A DNA stretch of 64,000 nucleotides, from NCBI GenBank assembly GCA_046160485.1, contig JBJXGV010000071.1, forward strand, positions 23,336 through 87,335, read 5' to 3'. The position numbers and the translations under genes were made by a program. The notes below the pieces were generated by a model that saw only the letters and a list, made by a program, of their open reading frames with translations, searched no databases and was not told where the DNA came from. Below are positions 42,824 through 50,922 of this stretch, piece after piece; positions within the stretch are counted from its first letter, which is position 1, and every line of letters begins with the position of its first letter. The stretch comes from JBJXGV01 sp046160485. GTDB lineage: Bacteria; Orphanbacterota; Orphanbacteria; JBJXGV01.

Positions 42824-44308
42824 TCACGGTTCGTCGCCGGCGTTCGTGTCGTACTTGTGGAGCTTGGCGTAGAGCGTTTTCGCGCTGATCGCGAGGTGCG
42901 CGGCGGCTCGCGTCTTGTTGCCTCCACACGCAGCGAGCGTTTCCAGAATGAGCACGCGTTCCGCGTCGTCGATAGTCGTGCCGATCGGAATGTTGACGGT
43001 GCGCGTCGCGGCCGAGTCGGCGGGTGCGCCTGGCGTGCGCGCTGCGTCGCGCACCGTGCTCGGAAGGTGGTGCGCCGCAATCTCCCCCTCGCGGCAAAGG
43101 ATGACGGCGCGCTGCACGACATTTCGCAACTCGCGCACGTTGCCTGGCCATCGATAGTTCGTCAGAAGCGCTAGCGCTTCGTCGGAGAAACCCGAGAGCG
43201 CGCGGTTGTTCTCTTTCGCGTAAGCCGCGAGGAAACGCTCCGCCAAGAGCGGGATGTCGTCGCGGCGATCGCGAAGCGGCGGCAGCGCTACCGTGAAAAC
43301 ATTCAAGCGGTAGTAGAGATCCTCGCGAAACGCGCCGCGCGCAAGCAACGTGTCGATCGCCACGTTCGTTGCGGCGACGACGCGTACGTTGACCTTCGTT
43401 TCGCGCGTGCCTCCGACGCGCCGCACAACGCCGTCCTCGAGAACGCGCAGAAGCTTGCTTTGCAACTCGACCGGCATCTCGCCGATTTCGTCGAGAAAAA
43501 GCGTGCCGCCATCGGCGAGTTCGAAGCAACCGGCCCGCGTTCCCGTGGCGCCCGTAAACGCGCCCTTTTCGTGGCCGAAGATTTCGCTCTCGAGAAGATT
43601 GTCGGGAATCGCGGCGCAATTGATTGCGACGAGGCGCGCCGCCGCGCGCGGGCTGAGCCGGTGAATCGCACGCGCGATCACCTCCTTGCCTGTACCGCTC
43701 TCGCCGGTGATCAGCACCGGCGCACTCGACGGCGCGACCTGCTCGACGAGCCGGTACACCTCGAGCATCGCGGGGCTCTTCCCCACGAACTCTTCGAGCC
43801 GCCCGCTGCGCGCGAGTTCGCGGTGCAGGTGCAGAACCTCTTGCCGCAAGACGGCGCGCTCGAGCCCTTTCCTGACGACGGCGATCAGCCGCTCGCGATC
43901 GATCGGCTTGACGAGGTAGTCGTAAACCCCGCGCCGTGTCGCCTCGACCGCGCTGTCGATCGATCCGTGCCCGGTGAGCACGACGAGTGTCGCTTCGATG
44001 CCGCGCTCCTGCAGATCGACGATGAGATCCATTCCGCTGCGGCGCGGCAGATTGAGGTCGGTCAGGACGAGATCGGGCGGCGTGTTGCGCGCGATCTCGA
44101 TCGCGGATTCCGCGTCGGCCGCGACATCGACGTCGTGCCCCATCTCCGAGAGCATTCGCGAAACGCCGCGCCGGATTGCGTCGTCGTCGTCGACGACGAG
44201 GATGCGCCGCCGGGTTCCGAGCGTCCGCGCCGCGTGCTCCCCGCTCGCGGCCAGGCGCTCGCCGTCGCCGCCTTCGCGCGCGCTCGCTGACTCCGAACCC
44301 GAACCCAC
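42824..44308 (-). CDS. NtrC-family sigma-54-dependent response regulator
   Basis: 494 aa from GTG 44308, with AGGAGA-type sequence upstream (frames further upstream read as arginine-rich non-coding). Receiver domain: DD at 40-41 and phosphorylation site D84 (LVLTDLNLP). AAA+ domain: Walker A GESGTGKE (202-209), the sigma-54 contact GAFTGA (249-254) and Walker B FLDEIGE (271-277). The C-terminus has a Fis-type helix-turn-helix (GGNKTRAAAHLAISAKTLYAKLHKY). It activates sigma-54 promoters on phosphorylation, most likely by the adjacent sensor. A strong candidate target lies in the divergent promoter at 44539. Confidence 0.95.
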   Translation of the reverse strand: MGSGSESASAREGGDGERLAASGEHAARTLGTRRRILVVDDDDAIRRGVSRMLSEMGHDVDVAADAESAIEIARNTPPDLVLTDLNLPRRSGMDLIVDLQERGIEATLVVLTGHGSIDSAVEATRRGVYDYLVKPIDRERLIAVVRKGLERAVLRQEVLHLHRELARSGRLEEFVGKSPAMLEVYRLVEQVAPSSAPVLITGESGTGKEVIARAIHRLSPRAAARLVAINCAAIPDNLLESEIFGHEKGAFTGATGTRAGCFELADGGTLFLDEIGEMPVELQSKLLRVLEDGVVRRVGGTRETKVNVRVVAATNVAIDTLLARGAFREDLYYRLNVFTVALPPLRDRRDDIPLLAERFLAAYAKENNRALSGFSDEALALLTNYRWPGNVRELRNVVQRAVILCREGEIAAHHLPSTVRDAARTPGAPADSAATRTVNIPIGTTIDDAERVLILETLAACGGNKTRAAAHLAISAKTLYAKLHKYDTNAGDEP

Positions 44309-44655
44309 TTCGCATCTCCTCTCTGCCGGCCGAAGCGCGACAGCCCGAGCGGCATCCTTCGCCGCGACACGCGGCGACACGCCGCGCCGCGCCGCCCGAC
44401 GTGAGCGTGAAAGAAGGTAACACGGTCTGAAGTTTCGTAATGGCCGTGCACGCCGCGCGCGGCGCAGCCGCATGGCCTCGGCAAACGTAACACCGCGCAC
44501 GGCTGTCAACTATCGCGCCGCGCCGCGCCGCGTCCGCGTGGCACGAAGCTTGTGATGTGTGTCGTGAACCCGGGCCCGGGTGAGAGATCAAACGGCTCGT
44601 TCATGCACGGTAGCAGCAAGAAAACAAACAGGTCGGTAACGAAGGAGAAAGTGAA
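44309..44655. other. Divergent regulatory region (347 nt) between the NtrC-type operon and the TPR gene
   Basis: No gene is seen here. It holds the sigma-54 promoter at 44539, two direct GTAACAC repeats (44417-44423 and 44487-44493), the perfect palindrome CGCCGCGCGCGGCG (44451-44464) about 100 bp upstream of the predicted transcription start, and the palindrome ACCCGGGCCCGGGT (44568-44581) just past it. The GTAACAC repeats and the upstream palindrome are candidate activator sites. Confidence 0.5.
44539..44553 (+). promoter_or_regulatory. Sigma-54 (-24/-12) promoter
   Basis: The plus strand reads TGGCACG-AAGC-TTGT. The -24 element is a full consensus match; the -12 element has TTGT where the consensus is TTGC. 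The GG to G spacing is exact. Transcription would start near 44565, about 90 nt before the TPR gene. An NtrC-type activator is encoded directly upstream on the other strand. Confidence 0.7.
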
Positions 44656-45612
44656 ATGCGTGGCGCAAGCAGAGGGATCATGTGGGCGTTGGTCATCGGT
44701 GCGGGCGTGATTGCGGTCCTGATCGTGGCGGTGCTGATCGGCCCGCGGCCCGAGCGCACGAGCGTGTTGACGCAGAGGGAAGACTCCGCGAACGCGAGCG
44801 GCGGGTTCGTGACACGCATCGATTCGATGACGGCGAACGCCGGCACACCGGGCACGGACTCGCTCGGTGAAGCCGTTCAGGATGAGGAGCGCATCGTGGA
44901 GTCCGGCACATCGGAGCTTGAGCGAGAGGAGATCGAGTCGGCATCGAACCCGGCGGAGCAATACTCGATCGCCATCGCCGCGCTGACGAACGGCGATCAC
45001 GCGGCCGCCGCGCGCGGGCTCGAGCCGCTGCTCGACGAGTTCCGCAACGATCCCGTTGCACGGGCGAAGGTGCGCATCAATCTCGCGCGGGCCGAGCTTG
45101 CGCTGGCGAACAGCCGGCGTGCGATCGTGCTGACGGAGGAGGCGATTGCGCTGCAGGAGACGTCCGACTCGGCGTGGAACGTGCGCGGCCTTGCGCTTCT
45201 GGATGCGAAGCGCGGTTCCGAGGCCGTGGCGGCGTTCGAGCGCGCCGTCCTGCTGAATCCGAACAACGTCTACGCGCAAAACAATCTCGGCTACGCGCGC
45301 ATCCTGCGCGGCGAATCGGCGGCGGCAGTCGCGCCGCTTCGTGCGGCGCGCGAAGTCGCGGAGCGTCTCGGAATCGATCTGCCCGCGTACGTCTACAACA
45401 ACCTGGGTGTTGCGCTCGAGTCGACGGGCGCGCTCGAAGAATCGGCGGATGCGTACCGGCACGCCGCCGGCGCGGGGCACGCCAACGCATCGGTGAGCCT
45501 TGCGCGCATCGAGGACCGGATCGCGATCAACGATCGTCGCGCCAGCGTCGATTGCGGCGACACGGAAGAGATGTCGCTTCGCCCCGAAAGCGAAGACGAT
45601 CATCAGCAGTAG
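44656..45612 (+). CDS. Membrane-anchored TPR protein under the sigma-54 promoter
   Basis: 318 aa from ATG 44656, with AAGGAGAAAG upstream. A single N-terminal helix (IMWALVIGAGVIAVLIVAVLIG) anchors it. An acidic linker leads to three or four TPRs from about 100 (AEQYSIAIAALTNGDHAAAARGLEPLL; WNVRGLALLDAKRGSEAVAAFERAVLLNPNN; YNNLGVALESTGALEESADAYRHAA). It is the likely regulon member of the divergent two-component system, possibly an envelope scaffold. The function is unknown. Confidence 0.85.
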   Translation: MRGASRGIMWALVIGAGVIAVLIVAVLIGPRPERTSVLTQREDSANASGGFVTRIDSMTANAGTPGTDSLGEAVQDEERIVESGTSELEREEIESASNPAEQYSIAIAALTNGDHAAAARGLEPLLDEFRNDPVARAKVRINLARAELALANSRRAIVLTEEAIALQETSDSAWNVRGLALLDAKRGSEAVAAFERAVLLNPNNVYAQNNLGYARILRGESAAAVAPLRAAREVAERLGIDLPAYVYNNLGVALESTGALEESADAYRHAAGAGHANASVSLARIEDRIAINDRRASVDCGDTEEMSLRPESEDDHQQ

Positions 45613-45645
45613 TGCGTAGCGCGTAGCCATTCGCGCGAAGAACGG

Positions 45646-45669
45646 GGGCCGCGGTCAACGCCGCGGCCC
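45646..45669. terminator. Strong hairpin between convergent genes
   Basis: GGGCCGCGG (45646-45654) and CCGCGGCCC (45661-45669) form a perfect 9-bp stem with a TCAACG loop. The following TTCACTT is only weakly T-rich. It sits between the ends of the TPR gene and the minus-strand lipoprotein gene. Confidence 0.6.
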
Positions 45670-45712
45670 TTCACTTACCTGCCTCGCGCTCGCCTCGCGT
45701 CCCATGCCGAGA

Positions 45713-46795
45713 TCAGTTGACTGGCAAGTCGACTCCCGTCGCCGGCTCGGGGTTCCATCCCAACTCGATCACCTCGAAGTCGTCGGCGTAGAGCGAATGA
45801 AACGCGGGATTCAAGATGTCGTTGTCCCATCGCGAATCCATCGTGCCCTGGATGTACATGTCGGTGCCGTTGTCTGCGAGGATGAGGCCGTAAGTCTTCA
45901 TCGCTTGGAAGATGCGTTGGATCTGCGGCGCGTAACCGGAGATGTTCTTGCTCGCTTTGAGACGGAGGCGCGTTCCCATCGGCGGCGCGTCGGGGTCGCT
46001 GCCGGCGTCGTGCGACGCGGGCCATACGTAGCCGTTCGTGTCGCGCGTCGTAAACCGGAACGCGTGCCGGATCGGCTGCGCGCCGAACGCTTCGTCGACC
46101 TTCACGAGGCCCGGGAAAACAGCGAGCCCTGCCGCGTCGGCCGATGTCCACCCTTCGGGGCGCCGATCGTTCGTGTTCATGTCGAACGTCGCGCCGCTTC
46201 CGGCTTGCCAGCGCGCGAGCGCCGTGTTCCAACGCGTCGCCCACGTTTCGAAGAGGAGCCAGTTGTCGCGATCGATGATCAAGAGATGACGATCGCCGCT
46301 CGTGCCGCCGCCGGGAACGCCGCCTTCGATGTAATTGGGGAAGTCGCGCGCTTCGCTCGGTATCGGATAACCGGGAGGTTGCCCGGGTGCGCCGGCGTCG
46401 CTTTCGCCCGGATACGAGACGAACGTGACAGGAAGAAGTGGCTGCCCGGCCGACACACCGACGTACGGAATGCCATAGGGCGGCGGCCCGAAATCGGGAT
46501 GCAGCCGCTGACGCGCGTTTGGATCCTCCGGCGTGACGCCGCTAATCCAATCGATGAACGCCTGCGAGTTCGCGTCGACGGGCGCGTTCGAGATGTCGAG
46601 GTTCCACCAATTGTCCGGCGGAAAGATCTGGCGGCTCGTGAAGTCTTCATTGAGGACCACGTTGCCGCTGATCGACTCGTGAACAGGCGGGTTCAGCTCC
46701 GGGGCTTGTGTCGGCGCGTTCGACGTGTTGCACGATGAGAGAAGTTGCGCCAAGACGGCGAGAGCCAGCGCGCGTTGTGCGCGTGTTGTCAGCAT
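45713..46795 (-). CDS. Secreted lipoprotein of unknown function
   Basis: 360 aa, lipoprotein signal ending at C22 (LLSSCNTS). It is rich in Trp/Pro/Gly with WWNLDISNAPVD near 62-73, GTSGDRHLLIIDRDNWLLFE near 165-184, and a tail VIELGWNPEPATGVDLP. The same layout occurs in unassigned secreted proteins from soil bacteria. I recognise no catalytic motif. GAGGTCCCCTG precedes the ATG. It is convergent with the TPR gene, with a hairpin between them. Confidence 0.7.
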   Translation of the reverse strand: MLTTRAQRALALAVLAQLLSSCNTSNAPTQAPELNPPVHESISGNVVLNEDFTSRQIFPPDNWWNLDISNAPVDANSQAFIDWISGVTPEDPNARQRLHPDFGPPPYGIPYVGVSAGQPLLPVTFVSYPGESDAGAPGQPPGYPIPSEARDFPNYIEGGVPGGGTSGDRHLLIIDRDNWLLFETWATRWNTALARWQAGSGATFDMNTNDRRPEGWTSADAAGLAVFPGLVKVDEAFGAQPIRHAFRFTTRDTNGYVWPASHDAGSDPDAPPMGTRLRLKASKNISGYAPQIQRIFQAMKTYGLILADNGTDMYIQGTMDSRWDNDILNPAFHSLYADDFEVIELGWNPEPATGVDLPVN

Positions 46796-46897
46796 CAGGG
46801 GACCTCCGTGTGTGCGCGCGAGCGGCGCGGGGAGGAGCTAGCGAGAGCCGTGCCGCGCGAGCGAGCCTGGCCTGCGCTGCGGGCGGAGGCGGTCGCG

Positions 46898-47791
46898 CTA
46901 CGCGTCGAGTTCGTCGAGCGATCGCGGCCAATCGTCTTTGAGCAGGCGCGAGAGCGCGCGGTCGGCGAGAAGGCGCCCCTCCGTTTGGCATCGCGCGCAG
47001 TAATTCGTTTCGTTGTCGGAGTAGACGATGCGCTGCACGGGCGCGCCGCACTCGGGGCACGCTTTACCGAAGCGGCCGTGCACCGCCATCCCCTCGCGAA
47101 ACGCCGTCACGCTTTCGGGAAACCCGCCGCCGGCCGCGGCCTCCGCGCGCAGCCGCTCGGTCCAGTCGATGAGAGTGCGTCGCACGGCGTCGTGTAGACG
47201 CGCGAACTCGTCGTCGTCGAGCTGGCGCGTCTGCCGCATCGGCGAGAGGCGCGCGCGGTGCAGGATCTCGTCCGAGTACGCGTTGCCGATGCCGCTCACG
47301 AGGCGCGGGTCGGTGAGCGCGCGCTTGAGCGTGTGATTCTCGCGCGTGAGCGCATCGCGAAACGCGGCCGCGCTCGCCTCGAGCGGCTCGATGCCGCCGC
47401 GATCGAATTCGCGAAGCGCCGCTTCACCCGCGACGACGTGCAACGACGCGCGCCGTTTCGTCCCCGCCTCCGTGAAGAGGAGCGCGCCGTTCTCGAACTC
47501 GAAGACGGCGAGGCCGATCCGGCCTGGCAGCTTCGCACCGGCGTCACGCCAGCGCAGCCGCCCCGCGATCATCAGATGAATGACGAGGAAGATCGCCTGC
47601 TCGAATTCGATGACGACACGCTTGCCGATTCGCCGAACCGATTCGACGCGCTTTCCCTCCGCGGCGGAGAGCGGCGGCGCCACGGAGCGAAGAAGAAACG
47701 GCGTCACGAGGCGGACGCGTTCGAGCCGTTTACCGCGCACGCGGGCCGCGAGGCATTCGACGTAGACCGTGACGTCGGGAAGCTCCGGCAT
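46898..47791 (-). CDS. Formamidopyrimidine-DNA glycosylase (Fpg/Nei family)
   Basis: 297 aa. The start was set at 47791 (MPELPDVTVY) because Fpg enzymes need proline as residue 2 after Met removal and glutamate as residue 3; an ATG nine bases upstream would block this. The H2TH motif is present (ALTDPRLVSGIGNAYSDEIL). A zinc finger with two CxxC pairs closes the protein (CPECGAPVQR...NYCARC). It removes oxidised purines from DNA and cleaves the abasic strand. It is divergent from the MmcQ-like gene at 47894. Confidence 0.92.
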   Translation of the reverse strand: MPELPDVTVYVECLAARVRGKRLERVRLVTPFLLRSVAPPLSAAEGKRVESVRRIGKRVVIEFEQAIFLVIHLMIAGRLRWRDAGAKLPGRIGLAVFEFENGALLFTEAGTKRRASLHVVAGEAALREFDRGGIEPLEASAAAFRDALTRENHTLKRALTDPRLVSGIGNAYSDEILHRARLSPMRQTRQLDDDEFARLHDAVRRTLIDWTERLRAEAAAGGGFPESVTAFREGMAVHGRFGKACPECGAPVQRIVYSDNETNYCARCQTEGRLLADRALSRLLKDDWPRSLDELDA

Positions 47792-47893
47792 GCGCGGCAT
47801 GTTATCATCGCCCGCGATGCGCACTCCTCGAGAAACCAACGAACATCGGCGCGCTTCTCTCTTGCGCCACAGCGGCAACGACGGCGGCGAGAC

Positions 47894-48268
47894 ATGAGAA
47901 AACCGACTCGCGAAGAGATCATGGTCGCGCGGATACGCGCGATCTGTATTGGGCTTCCCGAGACGGACGAAGTCACGACGTTCGGCCATCCCACGTTTCG
48001 CGCCGGCAAGAAAACCTTCGCCGTCTTCGAGGAGCATCGCGGCGAGTTGACGCTCGCCCTGAAGGTGACGCCATCCGATCAAGACGTCCTGCTCCACGAT
48101 CCGCGCTTCTTCGCGACGCCCTACGTCGGCCAACACGGCTGGGTGAGTCTTCGAATGTCGGGTGCGATCGACTGGGGCGAGGTCGAGGATCTGATCGTTG
48201 CGAGCTACCGCACGGTCGCATTGAAGCGGATGCTCGCGGCGCTCCGCGGTCGCGGCGCGCACGCGTGA
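47894..48268 (+). CDS. MmcQ/YjbR family protein
   Basis: 124 aa, RxRxICxGLPETDEVTTFGHPTFRAGKKTF at the N-terminus, then VTPSDQDVLLHDPRFFATPYVGQHGWVSLRM, typical of the YjbR/MmcQ double-wing fold. It may bind DNA, but the function is unsettled. The stop (TGA 48266-48268) is one nucleotide before the Nramp-like ATG, so the pair is likely co-transcribed. Confidence 0.88.
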   Translation: MRKPTREEIMVARIRAICIGLPETDEVTTFGHPTFRAGKKTFAVFEEHRGELTLALKVTPSDQDVLLHDPRFFATPYVGQHGWVSLRMSGAIDWGEVEDLIVASYRTVALKRMLAALRGRGAHA

Positions 48269-48269
48269 G

Positions 48270-49559
48270 ATGAGCGCGGGCGGCGAGCGCCGCGGCCCGC
48301 TCGCCCGGCTCGCCGATCTCGGCCCCGGTCTTGCGATGGCCGCGACCGGCGTCGGCGCCGGCGACCTCGCCGCCGCCATGTTCGCGGGCGCGCGTTTCGG
48401 CGAGGCGCTTCTCTGGGCGATCGCTCTCGGCGCCTGCGTGAAATTCGCTCTCAACGAGGGCATCGCGCGCTGGCAGCTCGCGACCGGCACGCCGCTTCTT
48501 GAAGGCTGGTGCCGCCACCTCGGCCGCCCGTTTCGTTACTACTTCCTCGCGTACCTCGTCTTCTGGAGTTTCGTCGTCGGCGGAGCGCTCATGAGCGCGT
48601 GCGGCGTCGCGGCGCACGCGCTCGTTCCGTCGCTTTCGATCGGCGCGTGGGGCGCGCTTCACTCGCTCGTCGCGTTCGCGCTCGTGCTCGGCGGGCGGTA
48701 CGCGCTCTTCGAACGCGTGATGTCGATCCTCGCCGCGTTCATGGTCGCCTCGCTTCTCCTCAGCGCCGCGTTTTTCGTGCGCGACTTCGGCGCCGTCGCG
48801 CGCGGCCTCTTCGTCCCGTCGCTTCCTCTCGGATCGGCCACCGCGGTACTCGGTCTTGTCGGCGGCATCGGTGGCTCCGTCTCGCTTCTTGCTTACGGCT
48901 ATTGGATTCGCGAGCGCGGCTGGATCGGCGCGGCGAACGTGCGCCGCGTGCGCGTCGACCTCGCGATCGCGTACGCGCTCACGGGCCTCTTCGGGATGGC
49001 GGTGCTCGTGCTCGCGTCGCAATCGCTCGGCGCACGCAGCGGTGGGGCGATCGACAGCATCCCGGCGGGAAGCAAGGGGCTGATCGCGCTCGCCGATACG
49101 CTGCGCGACGCGCTCGCCGAGCGTCTCGGCCCGCACGCGGGCGGTGTCGCGCGCACTACGTTTCTTCTCGGCGTGTGGGCAACCGTCTTCACGAGCGTTC
49201 TCGGCGTGTGGCAGGGAATCCCATATCTCTTCGCCGATTTTCGCGCCGCGTTCGCGGGACGCTTCGGCGAACGCGTCGATACGCGCGGCCGCGCGTACCG
49301 CGGCTATCTCATCTACATCGCGTTCGTGCCCATGGTGCTTCTGACTCTCGGCCGCCCCGTGTGGCTCATCCTCGCGTACACGGTCGTCAGCAGCGCGTTC
49401 ATGCCGCTGCTTGCGGGGAGCTTGCTCTGGCTCAACTCGCGTCGCGCGCTCGTCGGCGGTCTACGAAACGGCGTCTCTGTGACGGCCGTTCTCACAGCGG
49501 CGCTCCTTCTCCTCGCGCTTCTCGCCTTCCAAGAGGTGCGCGAGGCTGTCGCGCCGTAA
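48270..49559 (+). CDS. Nramp-related transporter lacking the DPGN and MPH metal motifs
   Basis: 429 aa with about eleven hydrophobic helices. It begins GPGLAMAATGVGAGDL: the first helix has GAGD (29-32) where Mn/Fe Nramps have DPGN. The helix-6 region reads GGIGGSVSLLAYGYWIRERGW, lacking the MPHNLYLHS metal ligands. This rules out a classical divalent-metal role. It resembles the divergent, Nramp-fold group whose substrates are largely unknown. Cytoplasmic membrane. It is co-transcribed with MmcQ/YjbR. Confidence 0.85.
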   Translation: MSAGGERRGPLARLADLGPGLAMAATGVGAGDLAAAMFAGARFGEALLWAIALGACVKFALNEGIARWQLATGTPLLEGWCRHLGRPFRYYFLAYLVFWSFVVGGALMSACGVAAHALVPSLSIGAWGALHSLVAFALVLGGRYALFERVMSILAAFMVASLLLSAAFFVRDFGAVARGLFVPSLPLGSATAVLGLVGGIGGSVSLLAYGYWIRERGWIGAANVRRVRVDLAIAYALTGLFGMAVLVLASQSLGARSGGAIDSIPAGSKGLIALADTLRDALAERLGPHAGGVARTTFLLGVWATVFTSVLGVWQGIPYLFADFRAAFAGRFGERVDTRGRAYRGYLIYIAFVPMVLLTLGRPVWLILAYTVVSSAFMPLLAGSLLWLNSRRALVGGLRNGVSVTAVLTAALLLLALLAFQEVREAVAP

Positions 49560-49634
49560 CGCGTTTTTCGCGAAGCTCGCCATCGCAAGCGAACGCTCGC
49601 GCCCCGCGCGCGATCCTCGCGTTCCCTTCACATC

Positions 49635-49675
49635 GTTGCACAAACTGAAACAACGTGTTCGAAGGTTCGTGCAAC
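49635..49675. promoter_or_regulatory. Inverted repeat, possible operator for the lipoprotein gene
   Basis: GTTGCACAAAC (49635-49645) pairs with GTTCGTGCAAC (49665-49675), ten of eleven bases. It lies in the only upstream region of the lipoprotein gene at 49780, about 105 nt from its start. It may bind a dimeric regulator or form a hairpin. Confidence 0.45.
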
Positions 49676-49779
49676 ACCGCTCATCTCTCGTCTGAGCCCT
49701 CACAACGCGCGCGCGACTGCCGATACACAGTGTGGCCCGCCCGCCAGACTCAGCAAATGACACGAGGGAGGAAGTAACG

Positions 49780-50700
49780 ATGGATGGCTTCGCACGAAAG
49801 AAATTGGCAACGGCACTGACGACAATTCCGATTCTCATCTTCGCCGCCGGATGCGGTGACGATGACTCGCCGCTTACACCGGGCGGCGACAACACACTGT
49901 CGCTACCCGACGCGCAGTCGCTTTCGATCCAGGTCGGTTTCGAAGCGTACGTTCCCGGTTCGCGCGTGGGCGACGGAACGCGCGACGCTGTCGTCGTCGA
50001 TCATTCGATTCCTGGTGCATCCGGGAAGTGGGTGGATGGCGAAGAAGCGGTGTTCGCCGACTCAGCGAGTTCGAGCAACTACAACGCGGGCCGGAGCGCG
50101 TTCTCGACGATAAACTCGTCGGTCGCGGGTTTGGCGATATTGCCCGCGTACGTGTTCTCCGGTGCGTTCGCGACGGCGCCGCTCGCGCAGGCGGACGGAA
50201 GCTGGCTCTGGTCGTACTCCGTGCCTGACGGCTGGCTCAAGTACGACGTCACGCTCACGGGTCGTCTCGTCAACGGCGCGACGGAATGGGCGATGAACGT
50301 CAGCACGACGGGACGCACGCGCAACGTGTCGAACTTCCTTTGGATGACCGGCACGACCGCGGCGAATGGTCTCTCTGGTTTTTGGCAGGTCTATGACATG
50401 GACGCCCCGTCCGCCTCCACGACTCTCGTCCGTGTCGAATGGACGCGCAACTCGGTGGGCGGCATCACGTCGTTCTGGCTGAACAATCGCGTCGGACATC
50501 CGGCATACGGTGATTTCCTCACCTATTCGCTCAATCAGACCGAGGCGGCGATCGAGTTCTCCAAGTCGGGCGGTTCCTACAGCTCCGATTTGCGATGGAA
50601 TGTTCAAACGACGGCGGGGAGTGTTCGCATGCCGTTGTTCAATGGTGGAAGCGAGGCTTGCTGGGATGCACAGCATGTCAACATGAGTTGCAGCCAGTAG
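49780..50700 (+). CDS. Lipoprotein of unknown function
   Basis: 306 aa from ATG 49780, GAGGGAGGAAGTAACG upstream. The lipoprotein signal ends at C25 (FAAGCGDDD). The rest is Ser/Gly/Thr-rich beta-sheet sequence with many tryptophans and aromatic strands (SWLWSYSVPDGWLKYDVTL; ATEWAMNVSTTGRTRN) and no catalytic motif. It ends with a cysteine pair (ACWDAQHVNMSC). Predicted to be on the outer membrane. A strong terminator follows. Confidence 0.75.
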   Translation: MDGFARKKLATALTTIPILIFAAGCGDDDSPLTPGGDNTLSLPDAQSLSIQVGFEAYVPGSRVGDGTRDAVVVDHSIPGASGKWVDGEEAVFADSASSSNYNAGRSAFSTINSSVAGLAILPAYVFSGAFATAPLAQADGSWLWSYSVPDGWLKYDVTLTGRLVNGATEWAMNVSTTGRTRNVSNFLWMTGTTAANGLSGFWQVYDMDAPSASTTLVRVEWTRNSVGGITSFWLNNRVGHPAYGDFLTYSLNQTEAAIEFSKSGGSYSSDLRWNVQTTAGSVRMPLFNGGSEACWDAQHVNMSCSQ

Positions 50701-50789
50701 TACAGCAATCGTGCGGCCGGCGCTTGCAATGGGCGCACGGTCCGGCATGATGCGCGTCGGCGCTACGGCGGGACGCGACATCCTCGCTC

Positions 50790-50824
50790 GGCGGGCCACT
50801 TCGTGTGGCCCGCCACTTTTTTTT
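50790..50824 (+). terminator. Rho-independent terminator
   Basis: GGCGGGCCAC (50790-50799) and GTGGCCCGCC (50805-50814) form a perfect 10-bp stem with a TTCGT loop, followed by AC and a run of eight T (50817-50824). It ends the 49780 lipoprotein gene transcript and faces the convergent M14 peptidase gene. Confidence 0.9.
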
Positions 50825-50922
50825 CGCGTGTGCGCGTGTGCGCGCGCACGGGAGAGCCTAGGGGCGCGCGTCCGTACGCCAGCGCGCGGTGCGCGCCGTG
50901 TGAACGCGCGCGTTCCGTCTCG

